DNA from: Corallococcus carmarthensis
GTDB taxonomy: Bacteria; Myxococcota; Myxococcia; Myxococcales; Myxococcaceae
Assembly (NCBI RefSeq): GCF_003611695.1
Contig: NZ_RAWE01000013.1
Coordinates: forward strand, 1-64,000
Direction: 5' to 3'
DNA: 64,000 nucleotides
The notes beneath the pieces are model-generated. The model did no database searches and was not told the origin of the DNA. It saw nothing but the letters and a program-made list of their open reading frames with translations. Position numbers and translations under genes: made by a program. Below are positions 44,075 through 52,861 of this stretch, piece after piece; position 1 is the first letter of the stretch; the number at the start of each line of letters is the position of its first letter.

Positions 44075-45716
44075 GCGGAGTGGCGACCGCCGGGCCCGCC
44101 CCCTGCGGGCTGGTGGCCGGAGCGGCCACGGCGGGTGGGTTCGCGGGCTTCGTCCCGGCACCCTGCGGAGGCGACGACGGCGGGCTCGCGGTCGCCGGTG
44201 CGGCTTGCGGATTCGCGGCCGTCGGGCTCGCGCCCCGCGGAGCCGTTGCCGGCGCGTTCATCTCCGGAGGATTCGTGGCCGGAGGTGTGACCGGTGGCTT
44301 CGCGGCCGTCGGATTCGCGCCTTGCGGTGCGGCTTGTGGATTCGCGGCCGGCACGCTCCCGGTGGGCGGCGCGGTCTGCGCGTTCGGCTTCGCGGCCTGC
44401 GTGCCCGTGCCCTGCGGGCTCACGGCCGCTGGAACCAGGAGCAGCGGCAGCGCCGGGTGTCCTTCCCGAAGCTTGGGCGGAATCTGGCTGGCCACGATGG
44501 GGGCCTCCTCCGCCGTCTTCCACGGGCGGTCGGGCCACCAGCGCTCCACGGGCAGCGGCGCCAACGCGAGGAAGTCCTGCCCGGGCCGGGGCGCGGTGAT
44601 GCCCACGCCGTCGTGCTTCGCGGCCACCAGCGAGCGCTCGATGGGCTCCGTCCAGCCGTGGTACGCGAGCGTCACCAGCCCCCAGTGCACCGGCAGCATC
44701 AAGCGGCCCTTCACCAGCCGGTGGGCGAGCACCGCCTGCTCCGGGCCCAGGTGCCAGTCCGGCCAGCCCGCGCCGTACTGGCCCGTTTCAATCATCGTCA
44801 AATCGAACGGCCCCAGCTTCGCGCCAATCTCCTCCATCGCGGGGAACAGGCCGGTGTCGCCGGAGTAGTAGACGCGGTGCTGCGGCCCCACCAGCGCCCA
44901 TCCCGCCCACAGCGTCTTGTCCTGCTGAAGGAACCGGCCCGACGCATGCCGCGCGGGCGTGCACACGATGTCCAGCCCCTTCACCTTCGTGCGCTCCCAC
45001 CAGTCCAGCTCCACGATGTGGTTGGCCGGCACGCCCCAGTATTCCAGGTGCGCGCCCACGCCCAGCGGCACCACGAACGTGGTGTTCCAGTCCTTCATCG
45101 CCGTGATGGTGGCGAAGTCCAGGTGGTCGTAGTGGTCGTGGGAGATCACCACCGCGTCGATGGGGGGCAGCGCGTCCAGAGCGATGGGCGCCGGGAACCA
45201 GCGCTTCGGGCCAATCCACTCCAGCGGCGACGTGCGCTCGCCCCACATGGGGTCGGTGAGCACGCGCAGCCCGTCAATCTCCACCAGCGTGGACGAGTGC
45301 CCCATCCAGGTGACGCGCAGCCCGTCCGCGGGCGGCGTGGCGAAGCGCTTCGGGTCGATGCGGTCCACCACCACCGGCATCCGGGGCGAACTCTCCGGAC
45401 TCGAGTGGAACAGGTCCGACAGCGTGCGCTCCCAGTTGTTGAGGATGGGCTGCGGGTTCACGAACCCGCCGTCGTGCCACTGCGGCGAGCGCGCCATCCG
45501 CTCCAGCCGCGCCCCTTCCGCCCCCGTGCCGAACGCACGCCACCCGTCGATGACGACAATCAGCAGGACCACGCCCAGCAGGAGCAGGCCCCATCCGAAC
45601 AGGCGCAACAACCTGCTGCCCCAGGACGGCCGCTGGCCGTAGGAGGGAAAGGCCGTGCGGAAGGCCTTCTGGCGGGCCTTGTCCGCGGCCCGCATGGGTC
45701 CCGCGTTCATCCTCAT
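44067..45716 (-). CDS. Membrane-anchored MBL-fold hydrolase (NAPE-PLD/UlaG-like) with Pro/Ala tail
   Basis: About 549 residues from the ATG at 45716 (ATGs at 45710 and 45695 are also possible). One membrane span lies at about 38-58. The metallo-beta-lactamase fold core has M-G-H-S-S-T-L-V-E-I-D, S-H-D-H-Y-D-H-L-D (zinc ligands), Y-Y-S-G-D-T-G, and L-P-V-H-W-G, the pattern of NAPE-phospholipase-D-like/UlaG-like hydrolases. The last 130 or so residues are Pro/Ala/Thr/Asn repeats with no fold. Possible lipid-directed activity; the substrate is unproven. Confidence 0.83.
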   Translation of the reverse strand: MRMNAGPMRAADKARQKAFRTAFPSYGQRPSWGSRLLRLFGWGLLLLGVVLLIVVIDGWRAFGTGAEGARLERMARSPQWHDGGFVNPQPILNNWERTLSDLFHSSPESSPRMPVVVDRIDPKRFATPPADGLRVTWMGHSSTLVEIDGLRVLTDPMWGERTSPLEWIGPKRWFPAPIALDALPPIDAVVISHDHYDHLDFATITAMKDWNTTFVVPLGVGAHLEYWGVPANHIVELDWWERTKVKGLDIVCTPARHASGRFLQQDKTLWAGWALVGPQHRVYYSGDTGLFPAMEEIGAKLGPFDLTMIETGQYGAGWPDWHLGPEQAVLAHRLVKGRLMLPVHWGLVTLAYHGWTEPIERSLVAAKHDGVGITAPRPGQDFLALAPLPVERWWPDRPWKTAEEAPIVASQIPPKLREGHPALPLLLVPAAVSPQGTGTQAAKPNAQTAPPTGSVPAANPQAAPQGANPTAAKPPVTPPATNPPEMNAPATAPRGASPTAANPQAAPATASPPSSPPQGAGTKPANPPAVAAPATSPQGAGPAVATPHE

Positions 45717-45828
45717 CCCCGGACCCTGATGGGTCCGGTGCGTGGGTGTCAATGGGGAGACGTTTCGACGGTGACCGGTTTTTCCTGACTCCAGCGGCGT
45801 CGGGCACGACCCGTGGCCGTTCGGCGCG

Positions 45829-46962
45829 CTAACGGGTCAGGGCCACGGCGGCGCGAATCTCCGGCCGCAGCTGCTGCTCCAGCCCCATGGAGAAGGCGGC
45901 CACGCGCTCCTCCTGGCTGACCTCCAGCTCCATGCCCAGGATGGCGTAGTAGCCGCTGTCGCGGTCCACCCACGGCGTGAAGCCGAACGCGCCGGGGGAC
46001 GACACCGCCGCGCAGCCCGTGGACGGCGTGTCGCACTCCAACCACGCGGTGAGGCCATAGCGGTACGGCAGCCCCACGTCCGCCATGGGCGAGCTGCCCA
46101 CTTCGACGGTGTACGGCTCGCGCGACTGCGCCTCGAAGAGGCCCTGGGACGCGTAGCGCGCGCCGTCCACGGTGAGGCCCTGGTGGTACACGACGGCCAA
46201 CATCCTCGCGTACTCGTCCATCGTGGCGCGCAGGCCGCCCGCGATCAGCGGGTTGGTGGTGCCCAGGGTGTTGCGCGGGAAGGTGTAGTACGCGAGCTCG
46301 TCGCTGGTGAGCCCCAGCGGCGTCTTCACCTGCTCCGTGAAGATCTGCTGCCACGTCTTGCCGGTGAGCACCTCCGCCATCCGCGCGGCGACGTGCAGGT
46401 GCGTGGAGCCGTAGTCGAAGCGCGTGCCGGGCGTGGCCACCTGCGCCGCGGCGGCGATCTGATCCACGCACTGGGCCAGCGTGATGCCGGACTGCACGTT
46501 GCAGTCGGCCCGGGGGTTCATCCCGGAGGTGAAGGACAACAGGTGGCGCAGGGTGATGGTGCCCTTGAGCCCCGTCCACCCGAGCACCTGGCCCGTGGTG
46601 GTGTCCAGCGACAGCACGCCCGCGTCCACCAGCCGCAGCAGCGCCATGCCGGACACCATCTTGGAGGCGGACGCGATGGCCACGCGGCGCGTGGGCTCGA
46701 AGTCGCCGTAGCTCTTCACGAAGACGCGGCGGTCCTGCGCGTCGTAGACGGCGAGCGTCAGGCCCGGCACGCCCGCGTCCGCCACGGTCGCCGTGACGAT
46801 GGCATCCACGCGCGACCACGGGTCCTGTCCCCCGGCATCCACGGCGCCCGCGTCCGGCGCCTCCGCCGTGCCGCCGTCGTCCGCGGGGCCTCCGGACGTG
46901 GAGGCGCCCCCGCACGCGGTCAGGGTGAGGGCCAGCAGCAACGCTTGGACGGTCTTCGGCAC
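45829..46962 (-). CDS. Lipoprotein serine hydrolase (class C beta-lactamase/esterase family)
   Basis: 377 residues initiated by GTG at 46962 with GGAGG seven bases upstream. The signal ends T-L-T-A-C, then a Gly/Asp/Ala linker. The S-x-x-K motif is Ser98-A-S-Lys101 (I-A-S-A-S-K-M-V-S-G). The second motif is Tyr in F-D-Y-G-S-T-H. The rest follows the penicillin-binding-protein-like/class C fold with F-T-S-G-M and L-I-A-G-G-L-R-A-T. The family ranges from beta-lactamases to D-aminopeptidases and esterases, so no antibiotic role can be read from sequence. Confidence 0.83.
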   Translation of the reverse strand: MPKTVQALLLALTLTACGGASTSGGPADDGGTAEAPDAGAVDAGGQDPWSRVDAIVTATVADAGVPGLTLAVYDAQDRRVFVKSYGDFEPTRRVAIASASKMVSGMALLRLVDAGVLSLDTTTGQVLGWTGLKGTITLRHLLSFTSGMNPRADCNVQSGITLAQCVDQIAAAAQVATPGTRFDYGSTHLHVAARMAEVLTGKTWQQIFTEQVKTPLGLTSDELAYYTFPRNTLGTTNPLIAGGLRATMDEYARMLAVVYHQGLTVDGARYASQGLFEAQSREPYTVEVGSSPMADVGLPYRYGLTAWLECDTPSTGCAAVSSPGAFGFTPWVDRDSGYYAILGMELEVSQEERVAAFSMGLEQQLRPEIRAAVALTR

Positions 46963-47026
46963 CAGGGGCCTCCGGAGGGATGAGCCCCCTTCAACCCGCG
47001 TCTGGCGAAGAGGTTGCGGAGATTCT

Positions 47027-47542
47027 TCAAGGGTCTGGCGGCACGATCTTGAACCCGCGCTGGAGCAGCGGTGCCAGCCGGTCGGTGAGGTCCCACGACT
47101 CCACCAGCCGGCCGTCGCGCAGGCGGTACAGCGAGTCCCCGTGGAACGTGACCGGACGGGACTTGCCGCCGAGGGTGGGCGGGCCCTGGGTGTCCGTGCC
47201 CGTCGCGCGCCAGCGCACCAGCACCCAGTCGTCCTCCGCCATCACGTGGAGCAGCTCGAACTTCAGGTCCGGGAAGAGGGTGAACCCCTGCTCCGCCTGG
47301 GTTCGCACGACGTCCGGGCCCCGGAGCTCCTGGGGCGCGCCCTCGGAGCGGTCCACGAAGTCGGCCGCGACGTACTCCGGGATGCGCTCCAGGCGCTTCT
47401 GGTTGTAGATCTCCTCGGTGAACAGGCGGGCGCGCTCCTTGTTGGACTCGCCCACCTGCCGGGCCCGCTCCGCCGGGGACACCGTCGCGCAACCGGTCAG
47501 CCCCACGAGCCCCACCACCACCCACGACACACAGGTCCTCAT
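47027..47542 (-). CDS. NTF2/SnoaL-like lipoprotein
   Basis: 171 residues. The signal ends L-V-G-L-T-G-C. The mature protein matches the SnoaL-like ester-cyclase/NTF2 cone fold: F-T-E-E-I-Y-N-Q, D-F-V-D-R-S, F-P-D-L-K-F-E-L-L-H-V-M-A-E-D-D-W-V-L-V-R-W, T-F-H-G-D-S-L-Y-R-L-R-D-G-R and E-S-W-D-L-T-D. Exported small-molecule binding or isomerase-like activity is possible. The start overlaps the stop of the acyl-CoA oxidase-like gene by 4 bp, so they are co-translated. Confidence 0.82.
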   Translation of the reverse strand: MRTCVSWVVVGLVGLTGCATVSPAERARQVGESNKERARLFTEEIYNQKRLERIPEYVAADFVDRSEGAPQELRGPDVVRTQAEQGFTLFPDLKFELLHVMAEDDWVLVRWRATGTDTQGPPTLGGKSRPVTFHGDSLYRLRDGRLVESWDLTDRLAPLLQRGFKIVPPDP

Positions 47543-49953
47543 GACGCGCGGGAATCTGCCGGGCCCGCACGGGCGCTGTCAGCCGCCGTGTCGTCGAAGC
47601 GTTCACCGCCGGGCGCCAGCCGCCCCAGCCCGATGGGCGCCGCCAGGCACGTGTCCGGAATCCCGAAGGCGTCCACCAGCCCCACGGCGTCCGGCCGCAG
47701 CTCCTCGCACAGCTTCACGCGCTCCTTGCGGATGGCCTGGGCCTTGGGGGCCGTGAGCCAGCCGTGCTCCAGGAACCAGCCGCTGGCGGACTCCAGGCAG
47801 GACAGGCCGAAGAGGTCCGCCATGCGCCCCAGCACCGGCTTGAGCGCTTCATCCTTCACCGCCGCCACGCCGCGCAGGAACTGCTCCAGCACGATGCGCT
47901 CCACGCTCGCGTGCGCCAGGGCCAGCAGGTGCGCCTGCACCTGGTTGAAGGCCTCGAAGGCCTCCACGCCCGCGGTGAGCCGCTTGCGGATCCGCTTGGA
48001 CACCGACGCGAGCAGGGCCTCTTCGCGGAAGCGCAGGGCGCGCAGCTGGAAGTCGCTGTCGCGCAGGTGGTCCGTGTCCGTGCGCCGGCCCGCGATGGGG
48101 TTCCTGTCCGTGATCACCGTGGTGGCCTGGTCCACGATGAGACGCAAGACCGCGAAGACGCGGTCGTCCTCGAAGCGCTGGCGGTAGCCCGTGAGCAGGC
48201 CCTTGGCCACCAGCTGCATGAGCACGGTGTTGTCGCCCTCGAAGGTGGTGAACACGTCCGTGTCCGCCTTGAGCGAGGCGAACCGGTTCGCGGTGAGGTA
48301 GCCCTGGCCGCCGCACGCCTCCCGGCACTCTTGAATGGAGGCGGTGGCGTTCCACGACGCGTAGGCCTTGAGGCCCGCGGCCAGCGCCTCCACCTCGCGC
48401 GCGTCGTCCTCCGTGCGGTGGACGTAGCGGTCCACCAGGTACTCCAGCGCGAAGTCCACCGCGTAGGCCTTGGCCACGAGCGGCAACAGCCGCAGCTGGT
48501 GCGACTGGTGATCCAGGAGGCGCACCTCGGGCGCGCCCTGGGGGCCGAACTGGCGGCGCAGGTCGCCGTAGCGCACCGCGATGGTCAGCGCGCTCTTGGT
48601 CGCGGACAGCGACGCGCAAGCCACGCTCACGCGGCCCGCCACCAGCGCGCCCAGCATGGTGAAGAAGCGCTTGGAGTCGCCGGTGATGGAGGAGGTGTAT
48701 TCGCCGGCTTCCGTCACCTGGCCGTAGCGGTCGAGCAGGTTGTCGCGCGGCACGCGCACGTGGTCGAACCACAGCCGGCCGTTGTCCACGCCGTTGAGGC
48801 CCATCTTCTCGCCGCAGTCCTCGATGCGGATGCCCGGCAGCACCTTGCCGTGAGAATCGCGCAGCGGGACGAGCAGCGCGTGCACGCCCAGCCGTTCCCC
48901 ATCCACCTCCAGCTGCGCGAACACCGTGCCGATGCGCGCGTGGCGGGCGGCGTTGCCAATCCACTCCTTGCGCGCGGTCTCCGACGGCGTGTGGATGACG
49001 AACTCGCTGGTGGCCGCGTCGTAGCGGGCCACCGTCTCGCAGTCGCGCACGTTGGAGCCGTGGCCCAGCTCGCTCATCGCGAAGCAGCCGGGCAGCTCGA
49101 ACGAGGCGACCTTGGGCAGGTACTGCTGGTGGTGCCGCTTCGTGCCCAGGAACAGGATGCTGGAGCCGAACAGGCCGAAGTGCACGCCCGCCTTGATGAC
49201 GAGGCTCAGGTCGAAGAAGGCCATCGTCTCGAACGCGGCGATGAACGCGCCCAGGTCCCCGCCGCCCTCGCGCCCCTTGGGGAAGGCGAGCTGGCCCAGA
49301 CCGTCATCGGCCAGGTGCTTGAGCCAGTCGAAGACCTGGTCGCGGTAGGCGGTGGTGCCGAGCCCTTCCTTGTAACGGAAGTCCGCGTCCTCCAGCCAAC
49401 CGCGCACCCGCTGGCGCACGTCCGCGTAGGTGCGGTCCAACACGGCGGTCATCGCCGCGGGGTCGAACGAGGCCGTGTGGGAACGCGGCTCCGCGCGCGG
49501 GACGCGCGACGCCCTGGGCACCAGCGAGCGCACCGCCTCCTTGCCGTCCACGCCCAGGGTGGCCTCGATGGAGGCCAGGGCCCTGGCCAGCTCCGCCGGC
49601 GCGATGCTCAGGGGCGCATCCCCCGCGAGCGCCTGGGCCAGCTGCACGCCCAGCTCCGCCAGGTTCTGCTGCTGACTGTTGGCCAGCTTCTCCGCGGTGG
49701 CGCGGATGTGTTCGCGCAGGAGGGCCAGCTCGCGGGGCGGGGGCGGACGCAGCGGATCCACCCAGAGGGCCAGGACGGAGCTGGACTTGAGGTCCAGCCA
49801 GGGCTGGGTGCGGGCAGCGGCGCCCAGGGTCCGGAGCTCGTCGCCTGTCAGCTCGCCGTCCGTCCAGGCGACGTACAGCATGGGGACCAGCGGCGCGAGG
49901 CTGGCCAGGGACAGCAGCTCCCGGGCGGAGGGGCGTGATGGGGCGTCGAGCAT
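47539..49953 (-). CDS. Acyl-CoA oxidase/dehydrogenase-like enzyme with TerB-like N-terminus
   Basis: 804 residues from the ATG at 49953 (GGAG eight bases upstream); ATGs at 49998 and 50016 also exist. Residues about 10-60 look TerB-like or EF-hand-like (Y-V-A-W-T-D-G-E-L-T-G-D-E-L). The acyl-CoA dehydrogenase/oxidase fold follows: F-A-M-S-E-L-G-H-G-S-N-V, K-E-W-I-G-N-A, G-L-N-G-V-D-N-G-R-L-W-F-D, R-R-Q-F-G-P and E-A-C-G-G-Q-G-Y-L. These fit FAD-dependent oxidation of acyl-CoA in the cytoplasm. Coupled with the NTF2-like lipoprotein gene downstream. Confidence 0.87.
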   Translation of the reverse strand: MLDAPSRPSARELLSLASLAPLVPMLYVAWTDGELTGDELRTLGAAARTQPWLDLKSSSVLALWVDPLRPPPPRELALLREHIRATAEKLANSQQQNLAELGVQLAQALAGDAPLSIAPAELARALASIEATLGVDGKEAVRSLVPRASRVPRAEPRSHTASFDPAAMTAVLDRTYADVRQRVRGWLEDADFRYKEGLGTTAYRDQVFDWLKHLADDGLGQLAFPKGREGGGDLGAFIAAFETMAFFDLSLVIKAGVHFGLFGSSILFLGTKRHHQQYLPKVASFELPGCFAMSELGHGSNVRDCETVARYDAATSEFVIHTPSETARKEWIGNAARHARIGTVFAQLEVDGERLGVHALLVPLRDSHGKVLPGIRIEDCGEKMGLNGVDNGRLWFDHVRVPRDNLLDRYGQVTEAGEYTSSITGDSKRFFTMLGALVAGRVSVACASLSATKSALTIAVRYGDLRRQFGPQGAPEVRLLDHQSHQLRLLPLVAKAYAVDFALEYLVDRYVHRTEDDAREVEALAAGLKAYASWNATASIQECREACGGQGYLTANRFASLKADTDVFTTFEGDNTVLMQLVAKGLLTGYRQRFEDDRVFAVLRLIVDQATTVITDRNPIAGRRTDTDHLRDSDFQLRALRFREEALLASVSKRIRKRLTAGVEAFEAFNQVQAHLLALAHASVERIVLEQFLRGVAAVKDEALKPVLGRMADLFGLSCLESASGWFLEHGWLTAPKAQAIRKERVKLCEELRPDAVGLVDAFGIPDTCLAAPIGLGRLAPGGERFDDTAADSARAGPADSRAS

Positions 49954-50105
49954 GCAGTCTCTCCAGGCGAGGGAACCGAATCCGGGCAGTGTCGCCATGG
50001 CGGAAGGCTCCGGCAACGACGGAATGGGGACCTGTTCACCGGGCGGAGCCGGAGGGCGGGCGGAGACTCCCAGGAGTGGGCGGGCGTCCCTACGTTGCAG
50101 GGACC

Positions 50106-51374
50106 ATGAGCGAGCTTACGGACGAGTTGCTGCCCCAGCCGGGGGCGCATGGGTTCGACGGCGGCGACGAGACGCGCAAGCACGAGATGCAGGGCCCGTT
50201 CGAACTGCCACCCGGGCCCGAGGGCTTCTCGTTCGCGCTCTACCAGGCCACGGGCGTGGGGCTGTCGCCGGGGCACCGGATGCACCTCCTGGAGAACAGC
50301 CAGGTCTTCGACCGGATGTTGGAGGACATCCGCGCGGCGAAGCACAGCGTGCACATGCTCATCTACATCTGGCGGCCGTGCGAGCTGTCGGACCGGTTCG
50401 TGGAGGCGTTGATTGAACGCTCGCGCGCGGGTGTGCAGTGCCGCGTGGTGGTGGATCCGGTGGGCAGCGAGGAGACGACCGGGGACAAGGACTTCGACCA
50501 GCAGATCGAGAAGCGGCTGACGGACGCGGGCGTGGAGGTGCACTACTACCGGCTGCTCGCGGGCAAGGTGCTGGGGCGGCTGTTGAGCCGGTCGCACCAG
50601 AAGATCGTCGTGGTGGACGGGCGCATCGCGTACACGGGCGGCTTCGGCATCTGGAAGGTGTGGGAGGGGGACGGGCTGAAGCCGGACAACTGGCGCGACA
50701 CGCACATCCGCGTGGAGGGGCCGGAGGTGCGGCGCATCCAGGTGACGTTCTCCAAGCACTGGATTGAGTCGGGCGGAGGGTTCCTGCCGCGCGATTGCTT
50801 CCCGGAGCTGAAGGCGGACGGCGGCGGGTGCGCGGCGTTCATCGACAGCGCCGGGCGGTTGGGCATCACCGAGGCGGAGCGGATGGTGCGGCTGGTGGTG
50901 GCGGCGGCGACGAAGCGGCTGTGGATCGCCAACGCGTACTTCACGCCGCCCAACGACATCCTGGAGCAGCTGGAGGTGAAGGTCCGGCAGGGCGTGGACG
51001 TGCGGGTGCTGGGCCCGGGACCGAACCACGACGTGCCAGTGGTGCGCGCGTCGCAGCGGTCCACGTACGAGCGGCTCCTGGCGGCGGGGGTGCGCATCTG
51101 GGAGTACCAGCCGGCGATGCTGCACTCGAAGACGATGCTGGTGGACGACTGGCTGTGTGTCGTGGGCTCCACGAACATGGACTCGCTGTCGCTCAACAAG
51201 TTGAGCGAAGGGTCGCTGGTGTTCGAGGACCGGGAGATTGCTTCGAAGCTGGAGGGGTGCTGGGAGAAGGACGTGCGGCACTCGAAGGAGATCTCGCTGG
51301 AGAACGGCGGCCGGACGAACCCGTGGCGGAGGTTCGCGCGGCGGGCCACGCAGTGGGCGGGGCACGACCGGTAG
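50106..51374 (+). CDS. Phospholipase D/cardiolipin synthase-family protein
   Basis: 422 residues from the ATG at 50106. Two HKD motifs: H164-x-K166-x4-D171 (S-H-Q-K-I-V-V-V-D) and H340-x-K342-x4-D347 (L-H-S-K-T-M-L-V-D), the second followed by G-S-T-N-M-D. There is no N-terminal membrane span, unlike typical Cls, so it resembles the ClsB/PLD-like soluble branch. Expected chemistry is phosphatidyl transfer to make cardiolipin or hydrolysis of phospholipids. Divergent from the acyl-CoA oxidase-like gene; convergent with nth, 9 bp apart. Confidence 0.9.
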   Translation: MSELTDELLPQPGAHGFDGGDETRKHEMQGPFELPPGPEGFSFALYQATGVGLSPGHRMHLLENSQVFDRMLEDIRAAKHSVHMLIYIWRPCELSDRFVEALIERSRAGVQCRVVVDPVGSEETTGDKDFDQQIEKRLTDAGVEVHYYRLLAGKVLGRLLSRSHQKIVVVDGRIAYTGGFGIWKVWEGDGLKPDNWRDTHIRVEGPEVRRIQVTFSKHWIESGGGFLPRDCFPELKADGGGCAAFIDSAGRLGITEAERMVRLVVAAATKRLWIANAYFTPPNDILEQLEVKVRQGVDVRVLGPGPNHDVPVVRASQRSTYERLLAAGVRIWEYQPAMLHSKTMLVDDWLCVVGSTNMDSLSLNKLSEGSLVFEDREIASKLEGCWEKDVRHSKEISLENGGRTNPWRRFARRATQWAGHDR

Positions 51375-51383
51375 CGGCGTTCC

Positions 51384-52148
51384 TCAGCGGTGGGAGGTGA
51401 CGCCCTCCTGCCGGCAGTAGGGGAGGACGGGACAGGTGGAGCACTTCGGGCGGTTGCCGGTGCACACGTGTTTGCCGAAAGGGACGAGGAGCCGGTTGAG
51501 CTCCACCCAGTAGGGGCGGGGGAGCACGGCTTCGAGCGCGGCCAGGGTGCGTTCCGGGGTGGAGGCCTTCACGTAGCCCCAGCGGTTGGTGACGCGGTGG
51601 ACGTGGATGTCCACGCTGATGACTTCGTGGCTGCAAGCGATGCCGAGCGCCAGGTGCGCGCACTTGGGGCCCACGCCCTTGAAGGACTGGAGCACGTCCG
51701 CGTCGGCGGGGAGCTGGCCGTGGAACTCGTCGCGCGTGCGCACCGCGATGGCGTGGACCTGCCAGGCCTTGCCTTCGTGGAAGGTGGCGGGGCGGATGAG
51801 GGCGTCGATCTCTTCCGGCGTGAGGCGCGCGAGGGCTTCGGGCGTGTGCGCTCGGCTCAGGAGGCGGAGGGACGCGGGGAGGCTGATCTCATCGAGCGTG
51901 CGGATGGAGAGGATGCACGCGATGAGCTGTTCGAAGAGGGAGCCATGGCCCTTGGCGGCGAGCTCGAACATGGCCGCGTCCGCGAAGGAGCGGACTTCAT
52001 GGCGCACGCGGCGGAGGACCTCCTCGATGTCGAACGGGAGATTGTCCGTGTTCGACGGAGCGGAGTGCGCGGTGCGGGCGCTCTGGGCGCGCGGTGCACG
52101 CAGGGGTGCTGACGTCGTCGTGGACCGGGGCTGCTTCTTGGCCGCCAT
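51384..52148 (-). CDS. nth: Endonuclease III-like DNA glycosylase/AP lyase
   Basis: 254 residues. A basic Ser/Pro/Ala tail of about 35 residues precedes the HhH-GPD fold. The helix-hairpin-helix carries Lys162 (F-K-G-V-G-P-K-C-A) and the catalytic Asp180 (S-V-D-I-H-V-H-R-V). The iron-sulfur loop is complete: C229-x6-C236-x2-C239-x5-C245. Removes oxidised pyrimidines and cuts AP sites. Active-site spacing matches Nth. The S-Q-x-T-D helix is altered to S-I-R-T-L-D-E, a divergence seen in Nth-like branches, so specificity may differ. Confidence 0.9.
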   Translation of the reverse strand: MAAKKQPRSTTTSAPLRAPRAQSARTAHSAPSNTDNLPFDIEEVLRRVRHEVRSFADAAMFELAAKGHGSLFEQLIACILSIRTLDEISLPASLRLLSRAHTPEALARLTPEEIDALIRPATFHEGKAWQVHAIAVRTRDEFHGQLPADADVLQSFKGVGPKCAHLALGIACSHEVISVDIHVHRVTNRWGYVKASTPERTLAALEAVLPRPYWVELNRLLVPFGKHVCTGNRPKCSTCPVLPYCRQEGVTSHR

Positions 52149-52242
52149 GCGGGCCTCCTGACCTGGGAAGTTGGGTCTGGAGGACGTGACGTGCCGGGCG
52201 TACTTGCCGGGCCGGTGGGCGGGCGGTCAGGCTGGTGAGGTG

Positions 52243-52827
52243 ATGCGGCAACGTTACTACTCCATCCTGTGGAGCCTCCTTGGGCTGGTACTCGCCTGCG
52301 CGAGCCCCAGGCTCTACTTCCTGAGCAGTGAACTGCCTCAACTGGAGAACAACCCGAGGTTGATTGTCGCGCCTGGGCCCTGGACGCATCCGGATGTCCC
52401 CGTGGTGTACGCGGACATGGGCGCTGTCCCTGATGACTTGGTGCTACCCGCACTCAAGACCTTGATGGCACTTCCTGGGGCCACGGATGCGTGTGACGCG
52501 AACACAGGACGCCCGCGACCCGATGCCACCGAGTATTGCCTCGCCGTGTATCGGACGCCGAAGGACTGGCGTGTCTCCTGGCCCGTCCGCAAACAGATAG
52601 GGGAGCGAGGAGGCTGTCAGTCCCCGATGGGAGGTGTCGTGGATCAGGACTTCGGAAGCGACCTGCCCATCTTCGGCTTCGCGCACAACCATCCGTGTGG
52701 GACGGACATGAGCAGTGCGGACCTGCGGGTGTTTCCAGCGGTCAGACTTGGCGAGGCCCGCTGCGAGCCCGCTCCTCCCAGCAATATCGGTTCGACCCTT
52801 TCTCCTCCGAAGTGCTACCCACGATGA
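52243..52827 (+). CDS. Lipoprotein with JAMM/RadC-like HxHP motif, possibly degenerate
   Basis: 194 residues from the ATG at 52243 (GAGG just upstream). The signal ends L-V-L-A-C. Near residue 150 is F-G-F-A-H-N-H-P-C-G-T-D-M-S-S-A-D-L, close to the JAMM metalloprotease pattern H-x-H-P...S-x-x-D but one residue short, with only about 40 residues after it, too few to finish the fold. The C-terminus (C-E-P-A-P-P-S-N-I-G-S) looks abruptly joined. GC is lower than in neighbours. It may be a truncated JAB-type toxin or peptidase, or a small intact relative. Confidence 0.6.
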   Translation: MRQRYYSILWSLLGLVLACASPRLYFLSSELPQLENNPRLIVAPGPWTHPDVPVVYADMGAVPDDLVLPALKTLMALPGATDACDANTGRPRPDATEYCLAVYRTPKDWRVSWPVRKQIGERGGCQSPMGGVVDQDFGSDLPIFGFAHNHPCGTDMSSADLRVFPAVRLGEARCEPAPPSNIGSTLSPPKCYPR

Positions 52828-52861
52828 TGCGGGTTCATCGTCTCCGCGGGCGAGGTGCCAC

